Source: JANQMY01 sp965227095 (lineage in GTDB: Bacteria; Pseudomonadota; Alphaproteobacteria; JANQMY01). Taken from it: a stretch of DNA of 64,000 bases. The position numbers and the translations under genes were made by a program. Within the stretch, counting starts at the first letter, position 1. Every line of letters starts with the position of its first letter. Positions 36,532-45,204 of this stretch are shown in pieces. The stretch lies in NCBI GenBank assembly GCA_965227095.1, contig CBDDFL010000001.1, positions 310,001-374,000 of the forward strand, written 5' to 3'. The notes under the pieces were generated by a model. The model saw only the letters and a program-made list of their open reading frames with translations, did not search any database and was not told where the DNA came from.

Positions 36532-38031
36532 TCACCGCACCCGCGGCAACGACGACGACGCCTCCTTGTATTTTTCCCGCATCGCCGGTTTCGACAGCTT
36601 GCCCGTGGCCAGCCGCGGCAAAGGGTCGTTTTCGACGGCCACATAACGCGGAACTTTGTAGTCGGCCAACCGCTCGTTGCAGTGGGCGATCAACTGTTCG
36701 ACCGAAATATCACTAGCCCCGTGGACCACCGCCATCGGTGTTTCTCCGAACTTTTGATCCTGTGCCGAGATCACGACGACTTCTTCGATGCCGGGATACT
36801 CCGAAATGGCACGTTCCACCTCCGCCGCGGAAATGTTCAAGCCACCGGATATGATGATGTCTTTCATGCGATCGACGAATGTCAGAAGTCCATCTTCATC
36901 CAAAACACCGATATCGCCCGTGTAGATCCACCCGTCACGGATGGTTTCGGCGGTGGCTTTGGGATTGTTCCAATAGCCGAGCATGCGCCCGGGTCCGCGC
37001 ACGATGATTTGCCCTTCCTGCCCCGCCGGCAAACGATTGCCGTTTCCATCAACGATTCGCAGTTCGGTAAAGATGCCGCCGCGCCCGCATTTTTCGGGAT
37101 ACTGCCTGGCAAGGTCGGCCGGCATGATGGTCGCGTTACCACCGCACTCCGTCTGTCCGTAAATCTGCCGAATGACAATATCTTTTGTGAGCCATTGGTC
37201 TTGCAGTGCGCGCGTGACCGTCGCACCGCCGCAGGTGGCAACGCGAATGCTGGAAAGATCTGCTTCGGCAAAACCCTTCGTTCGGGCGACCTGTTCGAAG
37301 AACACAGGCGCCCCGGCAAAAGCCGTTATCTTTTCGCGCACCAGGATTTCCAGGAAGCGCTCGGGATCGAATGCGGGCTCGAAGAAGAGCGTGAACCCGA
37401 GGACAGTGTAATGAATGAGCTGGACAAACCCCGCCGATGTGCTGAGCGGTGCCGGCACGATGACCCGATCCCCAATGAGATAGACATTTTCTTCCAGGAC
37501 CGTTTCGCTCACATAGTTGATCATCGAGCGGTGGGAGAACAGGACGCCTTTGGGTTTCGCGGTCGATCCGCTGGTTGAAATGATGACGACCGGGGCATCG
37601 GGATCGATGTCGTGATCCAGATCCACCGGATCGCCTTCACGAAACGCGTTGACCTCCGACAGGTCTTTAATTTGGACGGGCAATTCTTCTAATTTCGGAC
37701 GGCGCTCACCATCCGCAAACACCCATCTGGGGCTCGTATCCTCTAAGATCTCCCCGAGTTCATGGGTGGTGTAGCGCATGTTCAGGGGCGAAACGATGCC
37801 GCCCGCGCGGATGATGCCCATAATCAACGCACAATACTGAATGGAATTGCTTGCGCAGATGCCGACACGGTCGCCGGCTTCCAAGCCGCCTTCCAGCAGG
37901 TCTTTGGCAATCCGCTCCGACCAGGCATCATATTCCCGGTACGTAACCGCATCCCCTTCGAATGAGATGGCGACCGCATCGGGTATCGATTTCGACCACC
38001 ACTTAATCGCGCTGTTCAGCGTCTGGACCAT
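36532..38031 (-). CDS. Adenylate-forming acyl-CoA ligase (cluster A)
   Basis: A 499-residue class I adenylate-forming enzyme that activates a carboxylic acid to acyl-AMP then acyl-CoA. STSGSTAKPKGV is the P-loop, YGQTECGG the A5 motif, IYTGDIGVLDEDG and VDRMKDIIISGGLNIS the A7/A8 hinge, and the C-terminal TGKLSKPAMRE carries the catalytic Lys. The ATG at 38031 is preceded by GGGAGGAACG, so longer frames are not needed. A cluster A operator lies 83 bases upstream. It probably activates the acid made by the upstream oxidations. Confidence 0.92.
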   Translation of the reverse strand: MVQTLNSAIKWWSKSIPDAVAISFEGDAVTYREYDAWSERIAKDLLEGGLEAGDRVGICASNSIQYCALIMGIIRAGGIVSPLNMRYTTHELGEILEDTSPRWVFADGERRPKLEELPVQIKDLSEVNAFREGDPVDLDHDIDPDAPVVIISTSGSTAKPKGVLFSHRSMINYVSETVLEENVYLIGDRVIVPAPLSTSAGFVQLIHYTVLGFTLFFEPAFDPERFLEILVREKITAFAGAPVFFEQVARTKGFAEADLSSIRVATCGGATVTRALQDQWLTKDIVIRQIYGQTECGGNATIMPADLARQYPEKCGRGGIFTELRIVDGNGNRLPAGQEGQIIVRGPGRMLGYWNNPKATAETIRDGWIYTGDIGVLDEDGLLTFVDRMKDIIISGGLNISAAEVERAISEYPGIEEVVVISAQDQKFGETPMAVVHGASDISVEQLIAHCNERLADYKVPRYVAVENDPLPRLATGKLSKPAMREKYKEASSSLPRVR

Positions 38032-38113
38032 CGTTCCTCCCTGGAGCATGTCGCCGGGTTGCGATGCCGCGCTCCCACGCACATCCAACCCCGGTGGCTC
38101 CTTTATCATCATA

Positions 38114-38128
38114 TCTAAGAAGAATAGA
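38114..38128. promoter_or_regulatory. Cluster A operator before the ligase gene
   Basis: TCTAAGAAGAATAGA keeps TCTA-N7-TAGA, 83 bases upstream of the ligase ATG. Confidence 0.55.
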
Positions 38129-38191
38129 TTAAACGCTTACCGGCGTCTAGGCGCCACAGATGGCCCCGCCTGCCTTACAACACAGGATCTC

Positions 38192-39373
38192 TCAATCCAA
38201 ATACCGCTCAAGGGTTTCATAATAAAGCGGAATGGTCGCTTCGAGCCCGCAATACACCACATCATCAAGGGCTCCGGAGGCCAGCCCCTCGTGAGACATT
38301 TCGGCGGCCCAGAAATCTTCGTTGCCAAACACGTCGAGAATCATCTCGTAGGAACGCTGGAAAAGATTGCCGACTTTTTCGTTGTAGGCAGGCGTATGAG
38401 TCAACATGTGATAGTCCACGGTTGTTTCACCGACATCGTTTGGCATGATCATCATGATACTGATGTAATAGGGACTGGTCACGACAACGGTATTGGGAAA
38501 AACCTGATAGGCATGGGTGACCGATTTGTGAATATTTTCCCCAGGAATATCGAGGACATCCGGCGTGAAATTCACTTTTCCGGAAATCTGCCGAATGTGG
38601 GCCCCCAATTTATCGGTAACATTAGGGACATCTGCAAACAAAGGCCCAACCGACCGGGCATGCAGCCTCTGCACATGATAGCCTTCGAGGAATGGCTCCA
38701 GCACCAACTTCCAATTGGCCTTGAGATTGAACGTCTTGCGTCCATAGAGATGCATACTGGGAATGCCGAGGGCATCCATGTCGTCAACGAATTCGGGCAC
38801 GACTTCGGAAAAATCGTCTTTGGCATCCTTATCCAAAATGACCCAGACCAAACCTCCGGATTCTCGACAAGGCAGTTCTGCAAGACCGCGATTGTCTTTG
38901 TCGAGATTCTTAAACAGTTCTTCCCGTGCTGCCGTTACCAAACTGCCATCAAGCGCAAAGGTCCAGGCATGGTATGGACAGGTTACCTTGTTCTTTCGCT
39001 GAGGCTCGCAGTCGTGAACAAGCTTCGCGCCCTTATGCATGCACGCATTGAGGAAGCAGCGCACCCTGCCGCTTAAATCCCGCACAACCAGCAACGGCAC
39101 ACCATAGCCGTCATGCGCCATGACACTGCCGGGCTCCGGAATCTGTGATGACAGCGTGACCACCATGGGCAGGCGTCGAAACAGGCGTTCCTGTTCCAGC
39201 CGATAGCGCTCCGCATCTAGGAAAATCGAAGCTGGACGCGTTGCCTCAATTGCTTTCGGCGCTGCCTGATTGTGCGGCGGAATTTTCCGAATGGCGGCAA
39301 TCTGGCCTGCACTTAAAGACTCCAAAGTGGGCGCTTGATACTCGCTGGACGTCTTTTCCTGAACGACATTCAT
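38192..39373 (-). CDS. Rieske aromatic-ring-hydroxylating oxygenase, alpha subunit
   Basis: A 393-residue oxygenase. The Rieske [2Fe-2S] ligands are CMHKGAKLV and CPYHAW (C-x-H and C-x2-H). The C-terminal domain binds mononuclear iron: LVLEPFLEGYHVQRLH provides the Glu/His region. The members of this group act on rings, N-methyl groups or steroids. No beta subunit or reductase is nearby, so it is probably an alpha-only enzyme that uses a ferredoxin coded elsewhere. A cluster A operator is only 37 bases before the ATG. Confidence 0.9.
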   Translation of the reverse strand: MNVVQEKTSSEYQAPTLESLSAGQIAAIRKIPPHNQAAPKAIEATRPASIFLDAERYRLEQERLFRRLPMVVTLSSQIPEPGSVMAHDGYGVPLLVVRDLSGRVRCFLNACMHKGAKLVHDCEPQRKNKVTCPYHAWTFALDGSLVTAAREELFKNLDKDNRGLAELPCRESGGLVWVILDKDAKDDFSEVVPEFVDDMDALGIPSMHLYGRKTFNLKANWKLVLEPFLEGYHVQRLHARSVGPLFADVPNVTDKLGAHIRQISGKVNFTPDVLDIPGENIHKSVTHAYQVFPNTVVVTSPYYISIMMIMPNDVGETTVDYHMLTHTPAYNEKVGNLFQRSYEMILDVFGNEDFWAAEMSHEGLASGALDDVVYCGLEATIPLYYETLERYLD

Positions 39374-39409
39374 ATTCCTGGCCTATCTAATGCGTGGTCG
39401 GGACGTTTA

Positions 39410-39424
39410 TCTAATATTATTAGT
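39410..39424. promoter_or_regulatory. Cluster A operator before the Rieske oxygenase gene
   Basis: TCTAAT-ATT-ATTAGT, one mismatch in the arms, 37 bases before the ATG. A further half site (ATCTAAT) is at 39385-39391. Confidence 0.68.
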
Positions 39425-40162
39425 TTTTCATTTCAGATCCTGTTTGTCAACCAGCATCCAGCCCCCCGCGCGCACCCAAAAGCCGATAGGCCCAATCCAA
39501 AATGTCAGGCAGCCGGATGCTGGCCTGTCGGCAAATGCCTCGTGAAAAAAAGAGGATCACGGTAAGGAAGAGTTGGGCAACTGGCTGATCCGCAACATGC
39601 GACAAAACCGGGCCGCAGCTCCTTCGGAAGAAAATGCGGATTCTGGTGGTTAGCGGTGGAGACAGTCTTGAGCGAACCTGTCTTCACCATTTGCAGGGAG
39701 TTCTCTCGAAGTTCGCCAAACTCGCTGCTTATACGTAAAGTAAAGTGCCGGAAAACCTCGCCGCTTTCACTCATTACCCGAATGAAAAATTAGGGAATAT
39801 TTTTCGGCAAACGGGGAACTAGTTTGGGCATGTGAGATTGGCATTTGCACAATCCTTAAATCCAATTTTGGGGGTGCATCGCCAAGAAGTGAGTCGATTC
39901 AAGGCATTTCCAAACTAATATTCAGATCGGACCACTTTGCCCGTGTCACCCCAGTAGATCACTGCAGTTTCCCTGACAATGACAACAGGGGACTGTGTAC
40001 CGCGGAACAGCGCACCCCCGTTCGACCATTCCGAGAGCTATCGAATGCTTTACTGAACGAAAGAAGGGAGCAGCCCCGAAAACCATTGGCAAGCTTGTAA
40101 TCAGCTTGACGATTTTGAGTTGTCAGTTTCGAACACAACTCTTCCGGATCTCCAACGACGCG
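39425..40162. other. Gene-poor boundary between clusters A and B
   Basis: About 740 bases with no convincing gene. A minus-strand frame at 39505-39774 (89 residues, from MSESGEVFRHFTLRI) has no recognised domain and no good Shine-Dalgarno, so it is not called. No terminal inverted repeats or transposase remnants were seen. Confidence 0.5.
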
Positions 40163-40954
40163 CTACCACCCGATTTCGGACAGAAATGATTTCAGAACGT
40201 TGTTGAACGAATCTGGATCTTCAATCCAAGGACAATGGGCGACACCTGGGATCACCGCCATTTTGGAGTCTGGAAATTTTGACGCCACAGCTTCGATCAC
40301 CTTGGGTGGAAAAATCCGGTCAAGTTCCCCGTCGATATGAAGGGACGGACAGCAGATGGACCTGAGAGATTCTACGCTGGTTAGAGCCGCCGGGCCCATA
40401 ATCCGGTCATAAACAACCTCCCACGGGAGTTGGTATTCCGGAGGTGTTGCCATTTGCACTTGTTCGAAAAGGTAGACAAGAAGTGGTTTGTTTTGAACAA
40501 AGCTAGGGCTAAACGCGACAGCCAAAGCACTTTCAACTTCCGATCTTGGCTTTGATGCCTCACAAGCGTCGATCGCTATTGGAATGTCTACCGACGCTGT
40601 CGAGTTGCAGATCACAAGACCGGCAGTCAGTTTCGGGTATGTGAGCGCAAGTTTTACCCCAGTCCATCCGCCCAAAGAAGAACAAACAACAACACAACTT
40701 GATATGTTCTCTTTGTCCAGGATGGACTTTACGTCATCCGCCAGGTAGTCAGCCCTGAAATGTTCCGACGGCCCTGACGACCTGCCAAATCCGCGATGGT
40801 CGTAAGCAATGCAAGTGTAATCTTGTGTAAAGCGTTCAAACTGATTGAACCACAACAACGCATTTCCGCCGGTTCCGTGGACGAATACAAGCGCCGGGCC
40901 GGTCCCTGCCTTTGCGTAAAACAGATTGAGTCCGTGTGATTCAACGTACGGCAT
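40163..40954 (-). CDS. Alpha/beta hydrolase
   Basis: A 263-residue single-domain hydrolase. FVHGTGGNALLW is the oxyanion-hole region, VCSSLGGWTG the nucleophile elbow (Ser, with the first Gly replaced by Cys), DGELDRIF the acid and VAHCPWIED the catalytic His. The 3-oxoadipate enol-lactonase/MCP hydrolase-like group is the best fit; substrate unknown. The ATG at 40954 follows AGGATAGCACGC and overlaps the end of the upstream molybdopterin gene by 14 bases, so the two are co-translated. Confidence 0.86.
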   Translation of the reverse strand: MPYVESHGLNLFYAKAGTGPALVFVHGTGGNALLWFNQFERFTQDYTCIAYDHRGFGRSSGPSEHFRADYLADDVKSILDKENISSCVVVCSSLGGWTGVKLALTYPKLTAGLVICNSTASVDIPIAIDACEASKPRSEVESALAVAFSPSFVQNKPLLVYLFEQVQMATPPEYQLPWEVVYDRIMGPAALTSVESLRSICCPSLHIDGELDRIFPPKVIEAVASKFPDSKMAVIPGVAHCPWIEDPDSFNNVLKSFLSEIGW

Positions 40955-43190
40955 GCGTGCTATCCTCGCTTCTTGGTGTGGCTTCTTCTTGCGGCGTTTT
41001 GTACAGGCGGACCGGCAGACCACTCATCTTTGGAATGCCTGTAATAGGATCAAAGTCCGACTCTGCTGTAACCAAGGCCGCCGCACTGCCGCCGACAACC
41101 ATGAGGTCTTGTTCCGGCGTAGGTGGCGTGCCCCAACAAGGCGGTAGTGCCACCACTTGTTTTCGGACATCTAGAGACAATTGAGCGACCGCAGTAATCG
41201 CGGCATGACGAGACTCAACGGTAACGAGGTTGCCTTCGCCAATATCTAAAGCGCGAGCATCGTCCGGGTTCAAAAAAAGCGGATTGAATTGATGGCACCT
41301 CTTAAGCGCCCCTACCCCATGCCAGGACGAGTTATGAACATCAGCGAGGCGACAGGTAATCAATCGATAGGGGTACGGATTATCCCGCGGCATTTCTTGG
41401 TTGGCCAACTGATCCAATTGTTCCATCATCCAAGCATCATCAAGCCGCAGACGGTCCCTTGTACCCTCTCGTTTCGGTTTTATGGTTTGCGCCGGAACGT
41501 CGTAGTGCCGCCCAGGGGCATCCAGTTCGATATTAGAGAGGGGAACGGGCGCTCCCTCAAGTACCGCCGCCCACAATCGATCCGTACTCGGCTTGTTTTT
41601 CATGTCCACGCGATAAGCGGACTTGGCCGACTCTTTTTGATCGATCAGGGAAGCAGACTTTAGCTTCAACTGCACACCCATCTGCCGGGCTGTGTCGTAA
41701 AAAAACTCCCAGTCTTCAATAAGATCAGATCCTTTCGGAGGCTCAACCAGTGGGCTGCAGGCCTGCGCATAAGGCGATTGATACCCCCAGCCCGGTCCGA
41801 AGACTCCATAGCTTTCCTGCAGGGCCGTGTTACCTGCCGTTTCGAGAAAAATCTTTGGTGCCACCACAAAGTCGGCGTATCGCCCTGTGGTGCTGATCAC
41901 CGGATCGACGCTGACCAAAAGGTCAAGCGAGGAGAGGGCTTTATGCGTTTTTTTCTGGTCAGGCCAGCCAGAAAACGGATTGCCGCCCAAGCTAATGAGC
42001 GCGCGGATCTTTCGCTCCCCGTCAAGGAGGATCTCATCTGACAATGCTGTGGTCGGCAGACCGGCAAGGGAATTTGCCAGCCCTCGGACCCTGAGCTTCT
42101 CGCCGAAACCCCAAGCCGGATAGGGTGGAAAGGCTTGTGCGATGGGTTCAAGGCGGCGCACAAGTACGCCGGGATTAAGCACTTTCTCGCCCGCACGCCT
42201 CCAATGCCCACATAGTGTCATCAGGCAGAGACCAAGATACTCGCTGAGATTGGGATAACCGGACATATTTGGTCCTGTTCCCAAGCTCACGCCGCCGGTT
42301 TTTCCGCCTGCATACATTTGGGCGGCTGCCACAATATCCGCGCCGGATATGCCAGCAATTTCGGCAACCCTGGACGGCGAGAATGGGGCGACAAGCCGGG
42401 CCAATTCTTGAAGGCCGGAAGCATTCTCATCGACAAATCGCGCGGCATACAACTTTTTTTCTATGATAACTTGGATCATTGCGGCGAGTATTTCCACATC
42501 GCAGCCGGGAAGTGCTTGCAAATGCAAATCTGCCGATCGTGTAGTTCTTGTTTTTCGCGGATCAATGACGATCAACTGCTTTCCCAGTTGTCGGCGGACC
42601 TTTTGCCCGTGCGCCGCATTGATGGGCAATCCGCCTTGCATGGATACCATTGGATTGGTTCCCACCAACAACCACACATCCGCTTCCTCGGGCGCATACG
42701 GACCGGCAAGCCAGATCCCATGCAATGCCGGCGCAATGACTTTGCCAGGCTGGTCGATGGTCAGACTGCTAAACACCATCGGTGAGCCGATACCTTCCAT
42801 CCACGCCAGCGCCATGTTGCGCGTGACGAGATTGTGCGCTGCCTGTGTACCGATATAGAGGGCCACTGATTTCGGTCCGTATTGATCAATGATCGACCTG
42901 AGCCGGGTTGCCACGTCATCGATCATTTCCGTTGAGGCCACGGGCTCGACGGCACCACAGGGCAAGCGGCGCACCGAACACGTCAATCGATCCGGCGACG
43001 ATAGATAATCGAGCTGCTGCCGACCCTTTATGCATGTGTAGCCAAAGTAGACGGGGTTGGATTTGTCCCCATAGATCTTTCCGAAGCGGTCCCCGTCGCG
43101 CTCTACAATGATGGGGCACATCAAATGGCAAACACGGCAAATGCTGTGGACTCTTTCTGGCAATGAGCTTCTTCGCCTTACCCTTTTCAT
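40941..43190 (-). CDS. Molybdopterin oxidoreductase (cluster B)
   Basis: A 749-residue Mo/W-bisPGD protein. The N-terminal [4Fe-4S] ligands are CRVCHLMC plus Cys in GYTCIKG. IDPRKTRTTRSADL and GTNPMVSMQGG lie in the cofactor domains. In the Mo-ligand region, SSLTIDQPGK offers an Asp but no Cys or Sec, as in some Asp-ligated family members. No Tat signal is present, suggesting a cytoplasmic enzyme. It lies 113 bases after the small membrane protein gene, in line with an operon that starts at 44802. It is a distant paralogue of the cluster A enzyme at 24437. Substrate unknown. Confidence 0.88.
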   Translation of the reverse strand: MKRVRRRSSLPERVHSICRVCHLMCPIIVERDGDRFGKIYGDKSNPVYFGYTCIKGRQQLDYLSSPDRLTCSVRRLPCGAVEPVASTEMIDDVATRLRSIIDQYGPKSVALYIGTQAAHNLVTRNMALAWMEGIGSPMVFSSLTIDQPGKVIAPALHGIWLAGPYAPEEADVWLLVGTNPMVSMQGGLPINAAHGQKVRRQLGKQLIVIDPRKTRTTRSADLHLQALPGCDVEILAAMIQVIIEKKLYAARFVDENASGLQELARLVAPFSPSRVAEIAGISGADIVAAAQMYAGGKTGGVSLGTGPNMSGYPNLSEYLGLCLMTLCGHWRRAGEKVLNPGVLVRRLEPIAQAFPPYPAWGFGEKLRVRGLANSLAGLPTTALSDEILLDGERKIRALISLGGNPFSGWPDQKKTHKALSSLDLLVSVDPVISTTGRYADFVVAPKIFLETAGNTALQESYGVFGPGWGYQSPYAQACSPLVEPPKGSDLIEDWEFFYDTARQMGVQLKLKSASLIDQKESAKSAYRVDMKNKPSTDRLWAAVLEGAPVPLSNIELDAPGRHYDVPAQTIKPKREGTRDRLRLDDAWMMEQLDQLANQEMPRDNPYPYRLITCRLADVHNSSWHGVGALKRCHQFNPLFLNPDDARALDIGEGNLVTVESRHAAITAVAQLSLDVRKQVVALPPCWGTPPTPEQDLMVVGGSAAALVTAESDFDPITGIPKMSGLPVRLYKTPQEEATPRSEDSTHAVR

Positions 43191-43212
43191 CCCCGCCTGT
43201 TCTTTCGATATT

Positions 43213-43252
43213 AAGAACTAACCACTACGTTGCTGTAGTATGTGCAGTTCTT
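43213..43252. promoter_or_regulatory. Nested inverted repeat before the molybdopterin gene
   Basis: AAGAACT (43213-43219) pairs with AGTTCTT (43246-43252), and inside it ACTAC (43224-43228) pairs with GTAGT (43235-43239). It could be an operator or an RNA hairpin; it does not match the cluster B motif. Confidence 0.35.
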
Positions 43253-43303
43253 GATTCGTTTTTAGGAACCTGAACTGGGTACCTTTGCGAACGAATTCGC
43301 TGC

Positions 43304-43513
43304 TCAGTCTCCCCGAACAAACACGCTTCGCACCAACAGAACTAGAACGGAAAGACGCATGAGCTTAAACATTAGAGCCGTTGCCTCACGTCCTGTGACC
43401 TGCGCTTCAATTTCTTCGACACCAGCAAATCCCGACAAAATAAGCGTTTTATTCCGTACAGTGATGCTCTCAATATCGACATCCATCGTGATAACAGGTG
43501 ACTTAATTCTCAT
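43304..43513 (-). CDS. Small protein with C-terminal hydrophobic segment
   Basis: A 69-residue protein. Its ATG overlaps the stop of the FAD-dependent oxidoreductase by ATGA, so it is translationally coupled. The first 45 residues look like a small beta domain (VDIESITVRNKTLILSGFAG); the end is hydrophobic (LMRLSVLVLLVRSVF). I do not recognise the family. The coupling suggests it partners with the oxidoreductase, perhaps as membrane anchor. The upstream extension of the frame is a shadow of that gene. Confidence 0.6.
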   Translation of the reverse strand: MRIKSPVITMDVDIESITVRNKTLILSGFAGVEEIEAQVTGREATALMFKLMRLSVLVLLVRSVFVRGD

Positions 43514-44802
43514 TCTCGACCCATAAGCTCGGACAGATAGCGCTGAGTTTCTTTGGCGGCGCGCAATCCACTTCGCGCCGCGCCATCGGTGTGAGGTGTC
43601 AGTGTGTAATCGCCACAGAAGCTGATCCCTCCGACCGGTTTGACCACTTCCGGCATCACTTTCATGCGTCCGAGTTTGTATTTGCAAACTCCGGTCGGCC
43701 ATCGCCGAACGCCGATCTTCATGACGCGGTACCTAAACTCTGGGAACTTCTCTACAAATGCCGCGTAGGCACCGGCTCGGATGGACTCGTCGTCATCGTC
43801 CCAAATTACCCGGCTTGCGCGGTCATACACCTGACACACGAAATACGCTCCATCTTCATCCAGGTCAGTCGGCGAGCGCAGCAAGAATTCGCTCTGACAA
43901 TATATGGCATCGCGCCGGTAGGACGCATCCGGAACATAGTGTTCATTCATTCCTTTGGGCCCAACGACCACCGGAATACCCAGGATGCGCCCATATTCGA
44001 TAACGTTTAAAGCATCTACTCTGGGCTGCGGCAGTCCGGGCATTACCTCAAGCACCACCGGTGCCGTAAGAGCAGAAACGATTGAACGCGCTTTGAATTC
44101 AACAGGGCCATTGGGCGATAGAGTCATGACCTTATAAAAATCTTCCGCAGCATCAACGAGAACGATTTTCGTCTCGAGCCGAAGATCGACTCCGGACGCC
44201 TCCACCAATTTCTGAGCGATCATGCTGTTGCCGCCTTTGGCAACGAGATTCCCGCGCGGGTCATGGTCGATATTTTGATCGGCAAAAGCCGTCGTCCTAT
44301 CGGATCCGTGAAGCAGCAGGACGCCGTAAAGTGAAACTTCTTCTGGAGGGCCACTCATGGTTTCACACCAAGCATCCCAATAGAGCTTAACATTAGGCCG
44401 CACTGGCCCCATCCACTCACCGAAGGAGATATCGTCGAGCGCTGCGTCAGCAGGGTCACGTATGTTTTTTTGTTCTTCACCAAGCCGCCGCTTAATCTCT
44501 CTAATCTGCTTCACATCGTCTTTGTCAAACAGGTCATTCATGAAGTCACCCGTCATGGCACGGTCGTCGAAACGGACCAGGTCGGCGCCGACCTCATCGG
44601 CTAATTTCATGATCGTCGTTTTATCGGAAGAGAAATACCCCGCCCCATAATTTGCCCAGAGGTTATCTCCCAACTTTTCGGAATATGTCCGCCCACCAAC
44701 AAATTTTTCGGCTTCCAAGAGGACAACATTGAAATCGCGAAGTGCGTAGCTGGCCGCCGCTCCCGCAACCCCTGCCCCCAAGACCGCCACGTCGTATATC
44801 AT
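43510..44802 (-). CDS. FAD-dependent amine-oxidase-like oxidoreductase
   Basis: A 430-residue flavoprotein. VAVLGAGVAGAAASYALRD with VVLLEAEKFVGGRTYS is the Rossmann FAD site of the monoamine oxidase/phytoene desaturase superfamily, and GISFCGDYTLTP with DGAARSGLRAA is the C-terminal FAD site. The substrate is unknown; desaturation or amine oxidation are both possible. It is the first gene of the leftward cluster B unit (oxidoreductase, small protein, molybdopterin enzyme, hydrolase). A perfect GTACATTTGTAC operator lies 28 bases before the ATG. Confidence 0.87.
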   Translation of the reverse strand: MIYDVAVLGAGVAGAAASYALRDFNVVLLEAEKFVGGRTYSEKLGDNLWANYGAGYFSSDKTTIMKLADEVGADLVRFDDRAMTGDFMNDLFDKDDVKQIREIKRRLGEEQKNIRDPADAALDDISFGEWMGPVRPNVKLYWDAWCETMSGPPEEVSLYGVLLLHGSDRTTAFADQNIDHDPRGNLVAKGGNSMIAQKLVEASGVDLRLETKIVLVDAAEDFYKVMTLSPNGPVEFKARSIVSALTAPVVLEVMPGLPQPRVDALNVIEYGRILGIPVVVGPKGMNEHYVPDASYRRDAIYCQSEFLLRSPTDLDEDGAYFVCQVYDRASRVIWDDDDESIRAGAYAAFVEKFPEFRYRVMKIGVRRWPTGVCKYKLGRMKVMPEVVKPVGGISFCGDYTLTPHTDGAARSGLRAAKETQRYLSELMGRE

Positions 44803-44829
44803 ACGCTTCTGTTTCCCTCTTCAATATCT

Positions 44830-44841
44830 GTACATTTGTAC
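44830..44841. promoter_or_regulatory. Cluster B operator before the FAD oxidoreductase gene
   Basis: GTACATTTGTAC: perfect GTACA/TGTAC arms, 28 bases upstream of the ATG at 44802, so it likely overlaps the transcription start. Confidence 0.75.
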
Positions 44842-45154
44842 GGTATATGAAAAAATTGATGCCTTCAAGGCATTGAGGCGGGTCAAGCGACACTATTTGT
44901 CAAAATTGCAGAGCTCAAATCACACCCGCTAATCGATAGATACCCTTGCGGTGCTCGGCTCCTTGGGCGGTTGCCTGCTCTCCCCAACGCGTCTGTATCT
45001 TCTTCAGCGAAACGCGATTTCTCCAGGGCTTCGGCACTCAACCGCAAGCGCTAGAAAATCCTCAAGAATCGCCCAAAATGCCCTTGGGAAGCCGATGACA
45101 GATGTTGTGGTTTGGCGTCGGAAAACGGCTTACCAAGTCTTTTTGCTAAAAATA

Positions 45155-45169
45155 GTGTATATGTACAGT
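45155..45169. promoter_or_regulatory. Degenerate cluster B operator before the first TetR gene
   Basis: GTGTATATGTACAGT keeps the ATGTACAGT half; the other arm is altered. It lies 36 bases before the TetR ATG and could mediate weak autoregulation. Confidence 0.45.
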
Positions 45170-45204
45170 TTTCGAATACCTCAGGAACAAAGTACACTTG
45201 GCTT

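Larger units (their letters stand above)
44803..45204. other. Divergent promoter region between the FAD oxidoreductase and TetR genes
   Basis: A 402-base region with no supported gene. It holds a cluster B operator at 44830 near the oxidoreductase start and a degenerate one at 45155 near the TetR start. Confidence 0.6.

Noticed and set aside
36682..37578. 298-codon frame on the plus strand
   Set aside because: Antisense to the cluster A ligase gene.
37841..39076. 411-codon frame on the plus strand
   Set aside because: Antisense to the Rieske oxygenase and ligase genes; crosses the operator region.
39505..39774. 89-codon minus-strand frame between clusters A and B
   Set aside because: No domain and no good ribosome-binding site; mentioned only as part of the gap.
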